Source of the DNA: Macrotis lagotis
Taxonomy: Eukaryota > Chordata > Mammalia > Peramelemorphia > Peramelidae
DNA: 64,000 nucleotides
Reading direction: 5' to 3'
Assembly: GCF_037893015.1 (NCBI RefSeq)
Contig: NC_133662.1
Span: forward strand, 273,499,444 to 273,563,443
Within the stretch, counting starts at the first letter, position 1. Each line of letters starts with the position of its first letter. The notes under the pieces were generated by a model that was given only the letters and a program-made list of their open reading frames with translations, searched no databases and was not told where the DNA came from. A program made the translations under genes and the position numbers. Shown piece after piece: positions 12,119 to 22,546 of this stretch.

Positions 12119-13099
12119 ATTATATATATAGAGTGAGATAAGTAAGAGATTCAATAAGGTTTTAGACTATAAAATAAATCTGCAAAAATTAACTTTTCTA
12201 GACAAGTCTAATAATAACAAGGGAAATTCCATTTAAAACACACAAAAGGGTTGAGTCAATCTGTCCAAATTCACTCAGTACTTGAATGAATACTGAATCT
12301 CTGAATTTGCTTCAATAACTGGAAAAAAATTCAATGTTCATGCCAATCAAACATTGCTCTTGGAGTTCATCAATCTTCCAAAGGGACCCTTTACAGAAGG
12401 AGACAAAATAGCAACAGCATTCTTTTGTAAAAAGAAAATATTGAGTTTCCAGGGAAATAATGGAGAAAGGTAGCCATGGTGCGGTAAGAAATCGCATTTT
12501 AAGACCTCAGACTCAGCAATGACCCCCAGAAGAAAACCATCCACGGAACAAATGAGGTAGAAGAACTAACACTTTTAGGTATGAAATGCATGACTATTGT
12601 TCTCGGTTGATGCTCTTCGCAGTAACTACCTCACAGATGAGGAAGGGAAGGCTGAGAAGGGCTGGGAACGCCCCGGCCGCGGTGTAAGCCCTGGGGCAGA
12701 CAAGCCGGGGCCGCGGTGCCCCACATCCCAAACCCAAACCCACCAGGGCCAGAACCGGGCGGAGGCGCCTCGGGCCGGGCCCCGGGGCCGGGCCGCCCCA
12801 CAGACACGCCGCCAGGCTCGGCTCGCGCGACGGGAAGCGGGGCGTGGGGCAGGGGGCGCCGTGGGCGGGGGGCTCCGGATTGAATATTTCCTAAAAGCGC
12901 CCGACACCCGAGACGCGCCCCCAACGGGGAGCTGGCAGGCTGTGCCAGTCTCAGGCGGATGCCAAGGCACAGGCCCCGCCCTGGGCACGCCAGGCGGGCG
13001 GCGCAGGGGCCCCACGTCGCGGGCCTCGCCCCTCGGGGGGCACAGGCCCGGGGGAGGGGGCCTTGGGAAGGGCGGGGCCGGGCCGCCACCCCTGCTCAC

Positions 13100-13148
13100 C
13101 CGTGTCTCCCCGCGGCGGCGGGTCCCCGCTCCTCCCCGCGGGCTCCAT
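13100..13148 (-). CDS. Candidate first coding exon of the zinc-finger gene
   Basis: On the minus strand the ATG at 13146-13148 sits in a strong context (GTGAAGATGG) and opens 16 codons (MEPAGRSGDPPPRGDT) plus one base. It ends at a consensus donor (G, then GTGAGC, 13094-13099). That phase-1 donor matches the phase-1 acceptor at 9502: the split codon becomes GGT (Gly) and the frame runs directly into GEDKTRNGE and the fingers. The joined product is 758 residues. The exon lies in a CpG island, as expected for a promoter-proximal exon. An in-frame ATG farther upstream at 13325 has no better context. An unseen alternative first exon remains possible. Confidence 0.6.
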
Positions 13149-13305
13149 CTTCACCGGCGCCGACCTGCAGACCAGGGGGGACATGGGGGGCGGCCGGGCC
13201 CGGGGCCGCGGGGGGGCCCCGCCGACGCCCCCACGGACACCCGGGGCCCGGGGCACCCGCCACGGGCTCCAGCCCACAGCCCCACGCGGGACGGCTCCCA
13301 CGAAC

Positions 13306-13516
13306 CACGTGCACCGGCGGGCCACACAGGAAGCGCCCCCCGCCCGCGGGCGGCACTTCCGGCCGCTCGTCTCGGTGGCGGAGGGGGCGGGGCCAGAGCG
13401 CCGCCAGCGAAGGGGGCGGGGCCGGCAGGGTCACGTGGCGGGCCGACCGGCGTCACGTGTAGAGCCCCCCACCCCGGGGCATCACGTGCAGAGCCCCCCC
13501 CCCCGGGCGTCACGTG
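13306..13516. promoter_or_regulatory. Cluster of five CACGTG E-boxes, three in a tandem repeat
   Basis: CACGTG occurs at 13306, 13432, 13454, 13483 and 13511. The last three sit in a degenerate 28-29-bp tandem repeat (TCACGTG, a GCAGAGCC-like stretch, a C-run, GGG). Such palindromes bind bHLH-ZIP factors (USF, MYC/MAX, TFEB/MITF). They lie 160-370 bp upstream of the zinc-finger start codon. Confidence 0.7.
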
Positions 13517-13521
13517 CAGGG

Positions 13522-13680
13522 GCTCCATCAGGGTCACACAGCTACTAAGCGTCAAGTGTCTTTGGGCAAATTGGAACTCGGGTCCCCGCCCCCCCCCGGT
13601 TCTCCCACCCAAGGCACCCCACCCGGACCCTCTGCTTGTGCCTCGGTTTCCCCCTCTGTAAAGTGGGGGGCGGGGAAATC
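13522..13680. mobile_element. MIR-like fragments in the promoter island
   Basis: GGGTCACACAGCTACTAAGC at 13531 is antisense MIR core. CTCGGTTTCCCCCTCTGTAA near 13642 is the sense MIR 3' box. Their opposite orientations imply two fragments or an inversion. Confidence 0.55.
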
Positions 13681-13806
13681 CTACGTGACGCGCGCCCCTG
13701 CCCGGCCCGCGCGCCGCCCTCCCCAGCCTCCCCTGCCCCGCCGGCAAAACAAGGGCCGATCTTGGCCCACAACAAGCCTCGAACCGCAGCCTCTGTCCAC
13801 AATCAC

Positions 13807-13812
13807 TTTATT
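13807..13812 (-). terminator. TRMT2B: TRMT2B poly(A) signal
   Basis: AATAAA on the minus strand, 71 bases past the TGA at 13884-13886. It gives a very short 3' UTR and lies inside the downstream gene's CpG island. Confidence 0.75.
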
Positions 13813-13883
13813 GAGAGTTCCTTCGGGGCGACGCGGCCTGGTGATGGCCAGGGTGGGGCCTCCCGGGTGGGCCCACCCACAGG

Positions 13884-16800
13884 TCACCGGGTGAAGGCCA
13901 GAACCAACTGCGAGGACAGAGTGTGCGGGAACATGTCCACCGGCACGGCCCGGCCCAGCCTGAAAGGCTCTCCACGGAGGTCCTGGCCGGAGGGTGCGGG
14001 ACGGCACAGCCTGAGACAAGGGAAGGCCTCGGTCAGCCCCGGAGCCCTGTTTGGGGACCCCCACCCCGGGCCTCCCTCACTCACTGAAGGAAGGCCTCCA
14101 TGTCTTCCCGGTGGGGTCGACTAGAGATGAACACTAGCTTCCGGATGGCCGGGCAGCCTCGGATGGTGCGAATGACCCTGGGAGCTGAGGGCAGAAATGG
14201 GGATGAACAGCAGAGCACGGCCGCCTTGGGTCCAGGGAGGGCCTTGGGAACCCTCCACCTGGGGATGAGGCCCGTGGACACTTACGCAGTCCGGCGCTGG
14301 CCGGGTCCACCAGCGCCACAAGCACCTGACCGTCCTCTGGAAACTTCCTGAGCCGAGCCACGGCCTTCTCCACGTCCTGTCGCTGGCATTCCCAGTTGGC
14401 GATCCCTGCAGGAGAATGGGACTGCCCTCCAGTGTGGAAGAGCCTCTCCCACCAATTCCCCTCCCTACATCCTTCCTGGACCCGACATGGGTTGGGGGAA
14501 TGGGTCTGGCTGGCTCTGTAAGGGGCAGCCTATGGATCATTGAGCCTGACCCTCCTCACAAGGTTAAATAACAGGGAAGAGGATTTTAATCCCTCTGTTC
14601 CCCAGATTGAAGTTCCTGGACCCTCTGATTTGGGTAGATTTATCCATGGGACCTAGAGGATCGGATGGGGATCTGTGGACCCCTGGAATCTTGTTTGGGT
14701 CCCCTGGACTAGGTGACTAGCATTCTGGTGAGGGCCAGGCAGGGCAGGCCTCTGGACCCTCTGTCCCCTGCTGCCTGCTCACATCTCTCAAAGAGGAGTC
14801 CACCTCCCAGGCCCTAGTCCTGTACCATTGAAAGCTGCACTCCACCTGGCATCTTCCACAACTTGCCTAACCAGTCGCACGCTGACGACCTGGGCTGCCC
14901 GCTGAGCCAGGGAGAGGCCCGTGGCACCTGTATGTAGAAGAGGTAGAGGTCAGGGTCATGGAAGAAGGCCACAAGACTCCTTTCTTCCTCCTGCTACTCC
15001 CGGGTGAGACACCACTGACCTGTGGCGTGGCTAAGGTCAAGGATGACTGTATTTCGGTCCACCCCGCCCAGTTCTGCCACAATCTGGAAGAGAGCCTCAG
15101 TGGCACCTGTATTCAGGGGGGAAAAGGCCCCTGGAGAAATGCGAAGTCTCAAGCCCAGGACATCCTCGAACAGATGGGGTTCCCCTGCTAGGAGCTGGTA
15201 GCGGTGGAAGCAGGAGAGCTGTGGGTCAGGTGTGACCCTGGAGATAGAAACACAGCAGCCATAGGAGGGCATCTTCCAGGGTACTGGGAATGGCCCCCAT
15301 GAGCAGCCCCAGCCCTGTGGCCTGACCCCTGCCAGACTCACCTCTCTTTCAGGTAAAGGGAGGTCAGGTCACACCCAGATCCTTGTCCCGACATGAAGAA
15401 GTCCTTGACTTTTTCTTTCTGACTCCGGATGGCTTCCTGCTTGGACCCAAAGGAGGAGCTGTGGACAGTGTAAGCAGCCCTGCCCCTTGATCCTACAGCA
15501 GCCTGAGGTCGCGCCTGGGCGTGGAGCCCAGTGCTGCCCTGGGGTCTTACCTGACTTAGTCCCTCTGCATGAAAAGTAATGATGGCCATAGTGTGGCCTT
15601 GCCTGCTGGTCCACACCCTGAGCCGACGCCAGGGCCCAAGTTGGCCAATGACAAGGCTGGGGTCTGGGGGTGTTTGTCGCAGAAATGCCTCATAGCACTA
15701 TGAAGTCAAAAAGACAGAATGGTTCCAATCCTCCTGTCTTACAAGAAGGGAAACCGAGGCTCAGCAGAAAGGGAGACCCCCCAGCACCCCTGCCTGGCTT
15801 GACATCTATGTTTGAGCTGGTTAGGAAGGAATGGTGATGTTACAATCTGTGTAGCTACCTTCCCTCTGCAGAGTCCAGGAGTCCTGGGTTCAAGTCTGGC
15901 CTTTGAGTCATGCTGGCTGGATAACCCAGGGCCCACAGAGCCTCCTAACAGGGGCAGTTCAGAAACAGACCAACCCAGTGAAAATCTGACACCCGCCTCC
16001 TCTCACACCCATGGTCCCCCACCTGTCATGCCAAGGGCAGAGCCAGAATTCCTAGGGTCTCCTTCATAGCTTCTCCCAAGTGAATATAAGAAGCCCCCAG
16101 TTAGATCTGGAGGTGAGCATCTGACATGGGTCCAGACAAGCCTTTGAGTGTCCATTCAGCACCTCTTAAGCCTGGGGCTACTGTTAGCAGAAAATGGAGG
16201 AGCAAGGTCCACCATAGCCAAGGCCTCAGTGTGTTCTGCAGACCTCAACTTTGTCACAAGGGAGTAGTGAGGGTGAGATTAAGTCTGGCCTGGGACCCAC
16301 CCCTTGCCCTCACCAGCAGTGGCATCGCCACCCATAGCTAGTGTGAGGCTCCCCTGGACCCTTCTGACCTGGGCCACCTGGCAGTGCTTGGCAGGAAGAG
16401 ATTGCAGATGGCCAGGAGGGACACAGAAAATCTTCTTCCCTAGGAAAAAGCAAATATTTATATTTGGCCTGCTTTCTTCCAAAGCTTTCCAGAAACAGGA
16501 CCTGGTGATCCCAACCCAGCAGGCTCTTGGAGGAACCCAATGGTTCCCATTCATGATGAGACCCCATCTAAGACAGTAGAGTCTGGAGGTTGGCAACTCA
16601 CAGGAAGGAAAGGCCCTTGAGCTCTCATGATTAGTTGGCTTGCTCTTCCCCAAACCTGTGACCCCTCATCCACTCTGCCTCTTACATCTTCTTGCAGGCT
16701 CTGGGCAGAGGCTGCCTCCTCCCAGAGGCCTCCTCATCTCCTTAGCCATTCATGCCCTCTCCCTCCTCTGGTGGCCAGCGTCTGTTTTCCCACCTGATGC

Positions 16801-19799
16801 TTAATAAATCTTCATGGATTGGAGCAGACCCATTTAGGGCAGAGCTACCAGTCAGAAAGGCAGCTTGCTTTCAGGAGAGTTGGAAATGAGAATGTCCCCC
16901 CCAGCTGTTGCAGAAAGATGGCAAAAAAATGGCCTGGGCTAAGCAGAGGTCTCCAAGCCCCTCTCTTCTGCTTCCTCCCTTTCCTGCCCTTGTCTCTCAA
17001 TGTCGGTCTTTGGCCGCAGACTTACCTCCAGGGGATCTCAGGAAGCACCCCACAGTCCTTGGGTGTCCAGCTGGGCCCCGGTTTACAGAGAAAACAGATT
17101 TGTTTCTGTAACCATCAATGACAGGCTGGCAAGAGTAAAAGATTGTGAGAGATGGAGGGGAGGTAACAGGTTAAAGGACAGGAAGGGATTGACATTCTGA
17201 GGGGGACAGCAGAAGAACATGAGTCTCATGAGGAATGGGGCTGGAAGGGACTTGGGATCATCTGGGGCCACTGGTTGGCTCCTAAGGCAAAAAAAAAGAA
17301 ACTCACCGATGGAATGAAAGGCTGGAGGAAGGTATCCAGATCTTGGGCCTCTGCCACCCTAGTGCCCAGCTTGTGGAGTTGACTCTGGAACTGCTCCAAG
17401 GTCTTCTTTGTCACTTCAAACTTGACCTGCAGCAGGTAAAATAACACAAATCTCTTCATGACCCTGTTGGTCTTCCTCTAGACCCTTCAATAATTTCAAG
17501 CTCAAATTACTCTTCTGCCACCCACTAAACTGCATCCACTGGCCTGAGTCTGGCATTCAAGGCTCTCCACAGTCAGGTGCTCTATTTCCCCTCTACTGGG
17601 CCTTTGCTTTTCCCAGCAGTCCCTGTGCCTGCGATGGCCTCCTCTCCTCCAAAGCCACTGTGAGCCCTTTTCTCTGGGAGTTGCCCTGATCCATGGAAAT
17701 GGCAGGTATTGGGGTACTGAGTCAGAAAGATGTACAAGCAAATCTGCAAGCCACAGAGGGGTGGTGGAGCTCACCCTTCCACAGAGATGGCAGGCCATCT
17801 CTCCAGAAAGTCAAGGGCCAGGGCCAAGACAAAATCAGGGAAGGTTTGAAACTTGCACATATCAGGAAAAAGAGTAGCCCAACAGGGGCCATGGTTACCC
17901 CTACATCCTTGGGTTAAGTTCAGAGATACAAAGGGTGGGAACAGAGAAGAGCACTAATGGAGGCAACCACAAGAGACCACTGGATTGTAAAAAGCTCCAA
18001 TTTGGCCCTCTCACTGTCACCACTGGCAGTGGGGACTGGACTCAGAGAATCCCCTGAGCAAACTCGACCCAAGAGGGTCTAAAAGGAAGAAGCCCAGGGC
18101 AAATGGTGGGAACGTCTGCCCAAATGCTCATCCTATCTGCCATGAGGCCCTGTTTTAGCAAAGGCTTTCCATCTGGGGATTTTTACATGGAAGAAATCCT
18201 GGGCCCAACTCTCTTCAGCCCCCCCCCTCATAGAGAAATTTCAAGTTGTGCAGGTAGTCCCAGTGCCCAGGACCTAAGCCTGGGATTCTAGGGAAATGAA
18301 ATCACACAAAAGAATCCAAGAGAGAAAGAGGGATAGGTCAGCAGAAGCCAAGCACTCAAAACTAGGATGAGGCCCAGGGCGATTACCCCTTCTTGGAGTC
18401 AGAGGACAAGGGAAGGCCTCTTCTGCAGATCCTGTGGGTGCATATTCTAGTGCTTAGCCAAGAATCTGACCCCTACCTTTAGTTGTTCATCATAGTTCAG
18501 TCTCCAGAGGGGCAGCAGTTGATCTGCCAACCTGAAATAAATCCAGGCCTGAGTTCCACTCCTCTATTTATCCATCTCCCATCCATCTAGTTATCTATTC
18601 TTCCATCTTCTCACTCTTTCATACATTTATCACCCCACTCATCTGCCATCACTGTTTATCCACCCATCCATCCACCCATCTGTCTATCTATTCATCCATC
18701 CTTCCATCTACCCATTTACCAATCATCTTCCCACCCAGGAAAACTTTCCCAACTTCTCCTCTGTATAAGACTATATCTGGAAAAACTTTCTAACCCATTT
18801 TATCTCCTTCCTGTTTTCATCATTTCTTTCCTGGTCCCTCTAGAAGAAAGGTTCCCTTCCAACTCCCACTCCTCTCAATAGATCACGATGAATTTCTTTC
18901 CTGATAAATACAATGGCTCTTTCTCTTTCTTCCTTCTTGACTTCTTTATGGGAGTTTGATCCCATTGACTGATCACCTTGTTCTCTGGTCACATTCTTCT
19001 TTCTGGGTTTTTGTGACTCAGCCCTCTGCTGGTCCTCTTCCCCCGTCTGCCCCTTCCTCAGTCTCCTTTGCTGAGTCCTTGTCCTTGCTCATGCTTCTAC
19101 ACATGGATGTCCCCCAAGGCTCTGTGTTGGGTCTTCTCTGCTCTCCTTACACACCCATTCTCCTATTGTCCTCATTAGCTTCCACAGGTTCATTGAGCAT
19201 GTTTATGTGGGGAATTCCCAAATGTGGGTCTCTAGACCTAGTTCTTTCCCTAGGCTCCTGATCTTCATCCTTCCCAGGTCTCTAAAGGGCATCCCCAACA
19301 CACTCCTCACCCTGAGGCCCAAACCCACTCCTCCTCCGACTTCCTCAGACCTTCCTATCTTCCTCAGTGGCACCACCGTCCTCCCAGTCATTCAAGTTTA
19401 CAGCTTGGGAGCCCACCCAACATCCAAATAGTTACCAAGTTCTCAACCTTTCTTCTGGTCCAGAGAATTCCAATGGCCTCCCTGATATCTCTCCACACGA
19501 CTGTAAATCTAACCATTTCTGAACAGTTCTGAGGGAGGCATGAGAGCTCTCAGGCGCTCCCCATTGCCCCTGGGACCCAAAGTCCTTAGGATTCAGCCTT
19601 ACCTGTCCTGCCAAAAGCCCAAGTCTTGGCTTGCTTGCTCTTCCTGACTCTGCTCTGATGCTGCTTGGATGGAGTTTCCCTTCCCTGCTGAGGCCAGGGA
19701 AGCCTGACACTGCCCCTGGGGGCCCCAGGCCCCCCAGAGAAGCAGTCTCCTTTTGGAACAGAGAACCCGGGAAGACAGGATGACCCTCGGGCTGGCCAT
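13884..19799 (-). CDS. TRMT2B: TRMT2B: mitochondrial m5U methyltransferase-like protein, complete, catalytic residues replaced
   Basis: Twelve coding exons (minus): 19799-19603, 18531-18477, 17426-17307, 17125-17026, 16439-16369, 15697-15551, 15436-15342, 15237-15020, 14927-14826, 14405-14286, 14184-14085, 14010-13884. Each has AG/GT borders and matching phases, giving 483 residues (human 504, from memory). Human TRMT2B makes 5-methyluridine in mitochondrial tRNA and 12S rRNA. The family is recognised from GYRNKSVFSV (129-138), RISPGAF (294-300), VEDARW (358-363) and AVPVDMFPHT (463-472). Residues 1-31 are Arg/Ser/Leu-rich with no acidic residue, like a mitochondrial presequence. Expected active-site residues are changed: the catalytic Cys is Ser430 (VFISS for VFVSC), the C-terminal base Glu is Gln476, SAM motif I is DLSHATG (329-335) for DICCGTG, the ribose-binding Glu is Arg352, and FFQIN is FSPLN (300-304). 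The gene may be a pseudoenzyme or have an active paralogue elsewhere. Confidence 0.93.
18575..18735. repeat. Imperfect (ATCC/ATCT)n tetranucleotide tract
   Basis: Repeated CCATC/TCTATC words in TRMT2B intron 1, just upstream (in gene sense) of exon 2. Confidence 0.75.
18740..19440 (+). mobile_element. L2 reverse-transcriptase fragment in TRMT2B intron 1
   Basis: Sense on plus. A frame at 19103-19156 reads MDVPQGSVLGLLCSPYTP, the PQGSVLGP motif of LINE-2/CR1-type reverse transcriptases. GGCACCACCGTCCTCCCAGT near 19369 is the later L2 ORF2 segment. Ancient and broken. Confidence 0.75.
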
Positions 19800-20680
19800 C
19801 GGTCCTTAGGCCCGAGACTGCCCAGAAGCTCTGAGACGCAGAGGCCCTAGCCTCCCCTCCTACCCTTGGCTCTGGCTGGGCTCCCCTGAGGGTACGGGGA
19901 GGCTCACCCCCGGACTAAGAGGTGGGTAGTCGCTGCGTGAGAGGCGTCCTAAAGGGAAGGGGCTGCGTCGTGGGGGAGGGCAAAGGGAGCGGTCCAGGGG
20001 CCCACGGCCTCCCTTCTCTGGGCAACTCCTTCCAGAAGCAGGATCAGCACTAATGAGGCGCCATCTAGGACCAAGGGGAGAGGGTCAATGCCGCAGTGGG
20101 GGCGGGGCCGGACTGGGGGGCTTCTCCCCTCCCGCCAAGGCCGGGGGGGGGGGGGGGGGGGCACGGTTGTGACCTGGAGCCGCGGCTCCTCCGCAGCCGC
20201 TTCCGGGAGGGGCCCCGCCTCCAGGGCGAGGGGCGGGGCTCCACGGCAGCCTTGGGGAAGGGCCCCAGCCACCCCCAACCTCGGGGGCTGCACCCCCGCG
20301 AGCCTGCGGTCCGGGCGTCAGCGCCACGTTCTCCTCGGGTTTCCCAGTCTTGGGGTGCCGGCTCCCGAAGTGCAGCCGCTCTCTGGCTGGGCCTGGCCCA
20401 CTTGGGCCTCCGCCCCGGGCTCGCCGGCATCTGGATACATTGTATCCCTCCCCCCGGTCCCGGCAGGGCCCACGGAAAAGGGCGGCCGTGCCCTGGGGCC
20501 TCCTCTGGGGCAACGCGTGGGCAAAGGGCAGTGACCTGCCTGCCTGGGCAGCTTGGAGAGGAAGGGCGGGACTGGGGGGCGAAGGCCCTTCCAGGCCAAA
20601 CACACCGGTCCGTGTTTGTGCCGGCGAGAGCAGAGGCAGAGACGTGGGCAGAGCTGCCCCGGGTGCTGGATTAGAGGGTC
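19800..20680 (-). promoter_or_regulatory. TRMT2B promoter island and 5' UTR region
   Basis: CpG-dense DNA begins just above the TRMT2B ATG. A possible non-coding first exon ends at a donor (GTGAGCC, minus, near 19909). Sites include GGGGCGGGGCC-like GC boxes and CTTCCGG (ETS type) near 20200. The window does not show where transcription begins. Confidence 0.6.
20143..20161 (+). repeat. Run of 19 G residues
   Basis: An uninterrupted G19 tract in the TRMT2B promoter island, flanked by CCAAGGCC and CACGG. It could form a G-quadruplex, and its length is prone to sequencing error. Confidence 0.85.
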
Positions 20681-21269
20681 AGTCCTTTAGTCAGGCACCA
20701 AGCCATTCTGAGCCAGCTCCTGCACTGGTGGGGGGGACACAAGAAGCAAAGGACATCACTAAGTCTTTAGGAGCTGCCAACCAGTAAGGAAGACAGTGTG
20801 AAGCAAGGACTAGAAGACAGCAGAGGGAAGGCACGGAATTAAAAGGACTCAGGAAAAGCTTCCTGTAAAGGAGGGAGTTTAGCTAGAACTTGGAGGAAGC
20901 TGGGAAGTGAGGAGAGGAGGAATGAGAGCATTCTAGATGGGATGGGGGGGTGGTGGAGACAGCCAGACTCTAAAGGCACCCGATGTCCTCACAGGTGGTG
21001 CTTTGTGGGAGCAACGGCAAGGAGGTCCGCGTCATTGCATCACCGGGCTCTCCCAGTCAAGGCAAATGACTTTACATTCCATTCCCTTCCATTTTCTCCT
21101 GCAGGTTACCCCATTTACCACCCCTATTATCTTCTGGAGAGAGAGAGGGTAGAGAGAGATTTTGGAAATGTGAAGAGACATGCAGAAGAATTTTGATTCA
21201 TCCAAAGGAGTAATTATAAAAAGTCACTGGTGTTGGTTAAATGTCTTAGAAGCCACACAAGTACAGTAG
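20681..21269. other. Unassigned DNA upstream of TRMT2B
   Basis: I see no gene. It is moderately GC-rich, with a purine-rich stretch near 20800-20950. Confidence 0.4.
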
Positions 21270-21475
21270 GCTGAGGAAGCTAGCTGGCAAAGTGGACCTG
21301 AAATTGGGAATACCTGAGTTCAAATTTGGCCATGAACAAGTCTGTTTCCTCTCTGTAAAATGAGCTGGGGAAGGAAATGCCAAACCCCTCCAGTATCTTT
21401 GCCAATAAACCCCCCCAAATGCAGTCCTGTAGAGTTGGACAGGATTGAAACGACTGGATGATGGGCTAGTTAAAT
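21270..21475 (+). mobile_element. MAR1/MIR-type SINE
   Basis: Core GAATACCTGAGTTCAAAT, then CTCTGTAAAATGAGCTGGGG and AGTTGGACAGGATTGAAACG, the typical 3' end of marsupial MAR1. Confidence 0.75.
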
Positions 21476-21479
21476 AAAC

Positions 21480-22330
21480 TCAAGGCCACAAACTACTAGA
21501 GTAAGAGCTTTTAATCAAGAACTGCTGAGGAAACAAAACATTCTGGAAGAAGACAGGATTTGACCAACATCTTGCAATATATATAGCAACAATAACAAAT
21601 TAGAAAGGAATAAAACTATCTAAACATAAAAGGTCTCATCCTTAAAAAAATTGAGAAAAAGAGAAAGTTCTTTCTTTTACAACTAATTAGTCATAGGTAA
21701 GAGCTTATACAAGATGGCCAATTTTGAGACTATGAAATTTGAATTTAAAAACACTGACAAGAATTAAAATGCAGTCAGACTAAGAAAACCTTTGGACTAG
21801 AGGGGGGAAAGTAACTGTAAAGTTTTAATATTCAAAAACCTACAGGGAATTCATTTTAGACAGGCATTCCCCATGAGCCAAATCTCTACTACCAGAACAA
21901 AACTAGGGTTTGTCATCTCCCACTCATCAAGTTGGCAAAGATAGTGAAAGGTGGATAGGAAAAAAAGAATGCCAGAAGGACTAACATCCTGCTGGATGCT
22001 GGACAGTTCTAGAAAACATTTCACATTAGGAAGTAAGAAAAGCTACTGCTGAAATTTCTGATCAGATTAACCATACTACTGGGCACTAGAGACAGATGAG
22101 TCAAAATGTTGGCAGAGAATAATCTACAGAAGCAAAAAACTGCATCTTGTTTGGGGAAGATGGCAGAACAAATAAAAAAAAATCCTAGAATATGACCACT
22201 GGAAAGAACAACAAATGCTATAATAGAAAGACTGTCATGAACATAAAAGCAGGAACAAACAAGAACTGAGGTGATGATGCTGTGAAGGAGGCCATTGTTT
22301 CAGAGGAAAGACCAATGGGACTTCTTTATG
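21480..22330 (+). mobile_element. Old L1 3' portion
   Basis: Diverged sense L1 landmarks: ATCAAGTTGGCAAAGATAGT, a CATACTACTGGGCA region, and near the end GAATATGACCACTGGAAAGA. No intact frame. Confidence 0.6.
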
Positions 22331-22396
22331 AAAAAGAAACTAAAGGATGACAAGTTCCAGGTGTGTCTGTCTGTCCATCTGTCTGTCACAATTCTC

Positions 22397-22410
22397 CCAG
22401 TAGAGGGCAC
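22397..22410 (+). promoter_or_regulatory. CTCF-like core motif
   Basis: CCAGTAGAGGGCAC fits the vertebrate CTCF core (CCASYAGRKGGCRS) at every position. It lies between the TRMT2B promoter and the next CpG island. Occupancy is not implied by the motif alone. Confidence 0.5.
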
Positions 22411-22546
22411 TCCTTCTCTGTATTTCTTGAAATGGAAATAGGATCCTCTGGGAAGAGGTTAATTGGAAATTGACTTCAAAACAAAATATCAACAAAAAAG
22501 TCTGTAATGGAATTCTCTTTTGAAAGTACTGTCTCTTGGAGTTTTG

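Larger units (their letters stand above)
10640..12260 (+). mobile_element. Old L1, discontinuous, in the zinc-finger intron
   Basis: The start matches a marsupial L1 5' UTR (GAGCCAAGATGGTAGAATGG). Beyond the SINE insertions come ORF2 reverse-transcriptase sequences: a stretch translating near TLFYEANIVLIPKPGK around 11480-11545, and later ORF2 at 12130-12250. Most of ORF1 and the 5' part of ORF2 are absent. Four SINEs interrupt it. Confidence 0.75.
12640..13780 (-). promoter_or_regulatory. CpG island promoter of the zinc-finger gene
   Basis: A sharp change from AT-rich DNA to CpG-dense sequence with GC boxes (GGGGCGGGGCC at 13386 and 13414). It covers the candidate first exon and extends to the TRMT2B poly(A) signal. 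The long open frames on both strands inside it reflect base composition, not coding. Confidence 0.7.

Noticed and set aside
9503-13099. A KRAB exon for the zinc-finger gene
   Set aside because: I looked for the antisense of the KRAB A-box pattern (VTFEDVAV / EEW) in the non-repeat parts and did not find it. The DNA is SINE, L1 or unassigned.
12597-13747. Several 110-350-codon frames around 13 kb
   Set aside because: Base-composition artefacts of the CpG island. Only the 16-codon leader ending at a donor has supporting signals.
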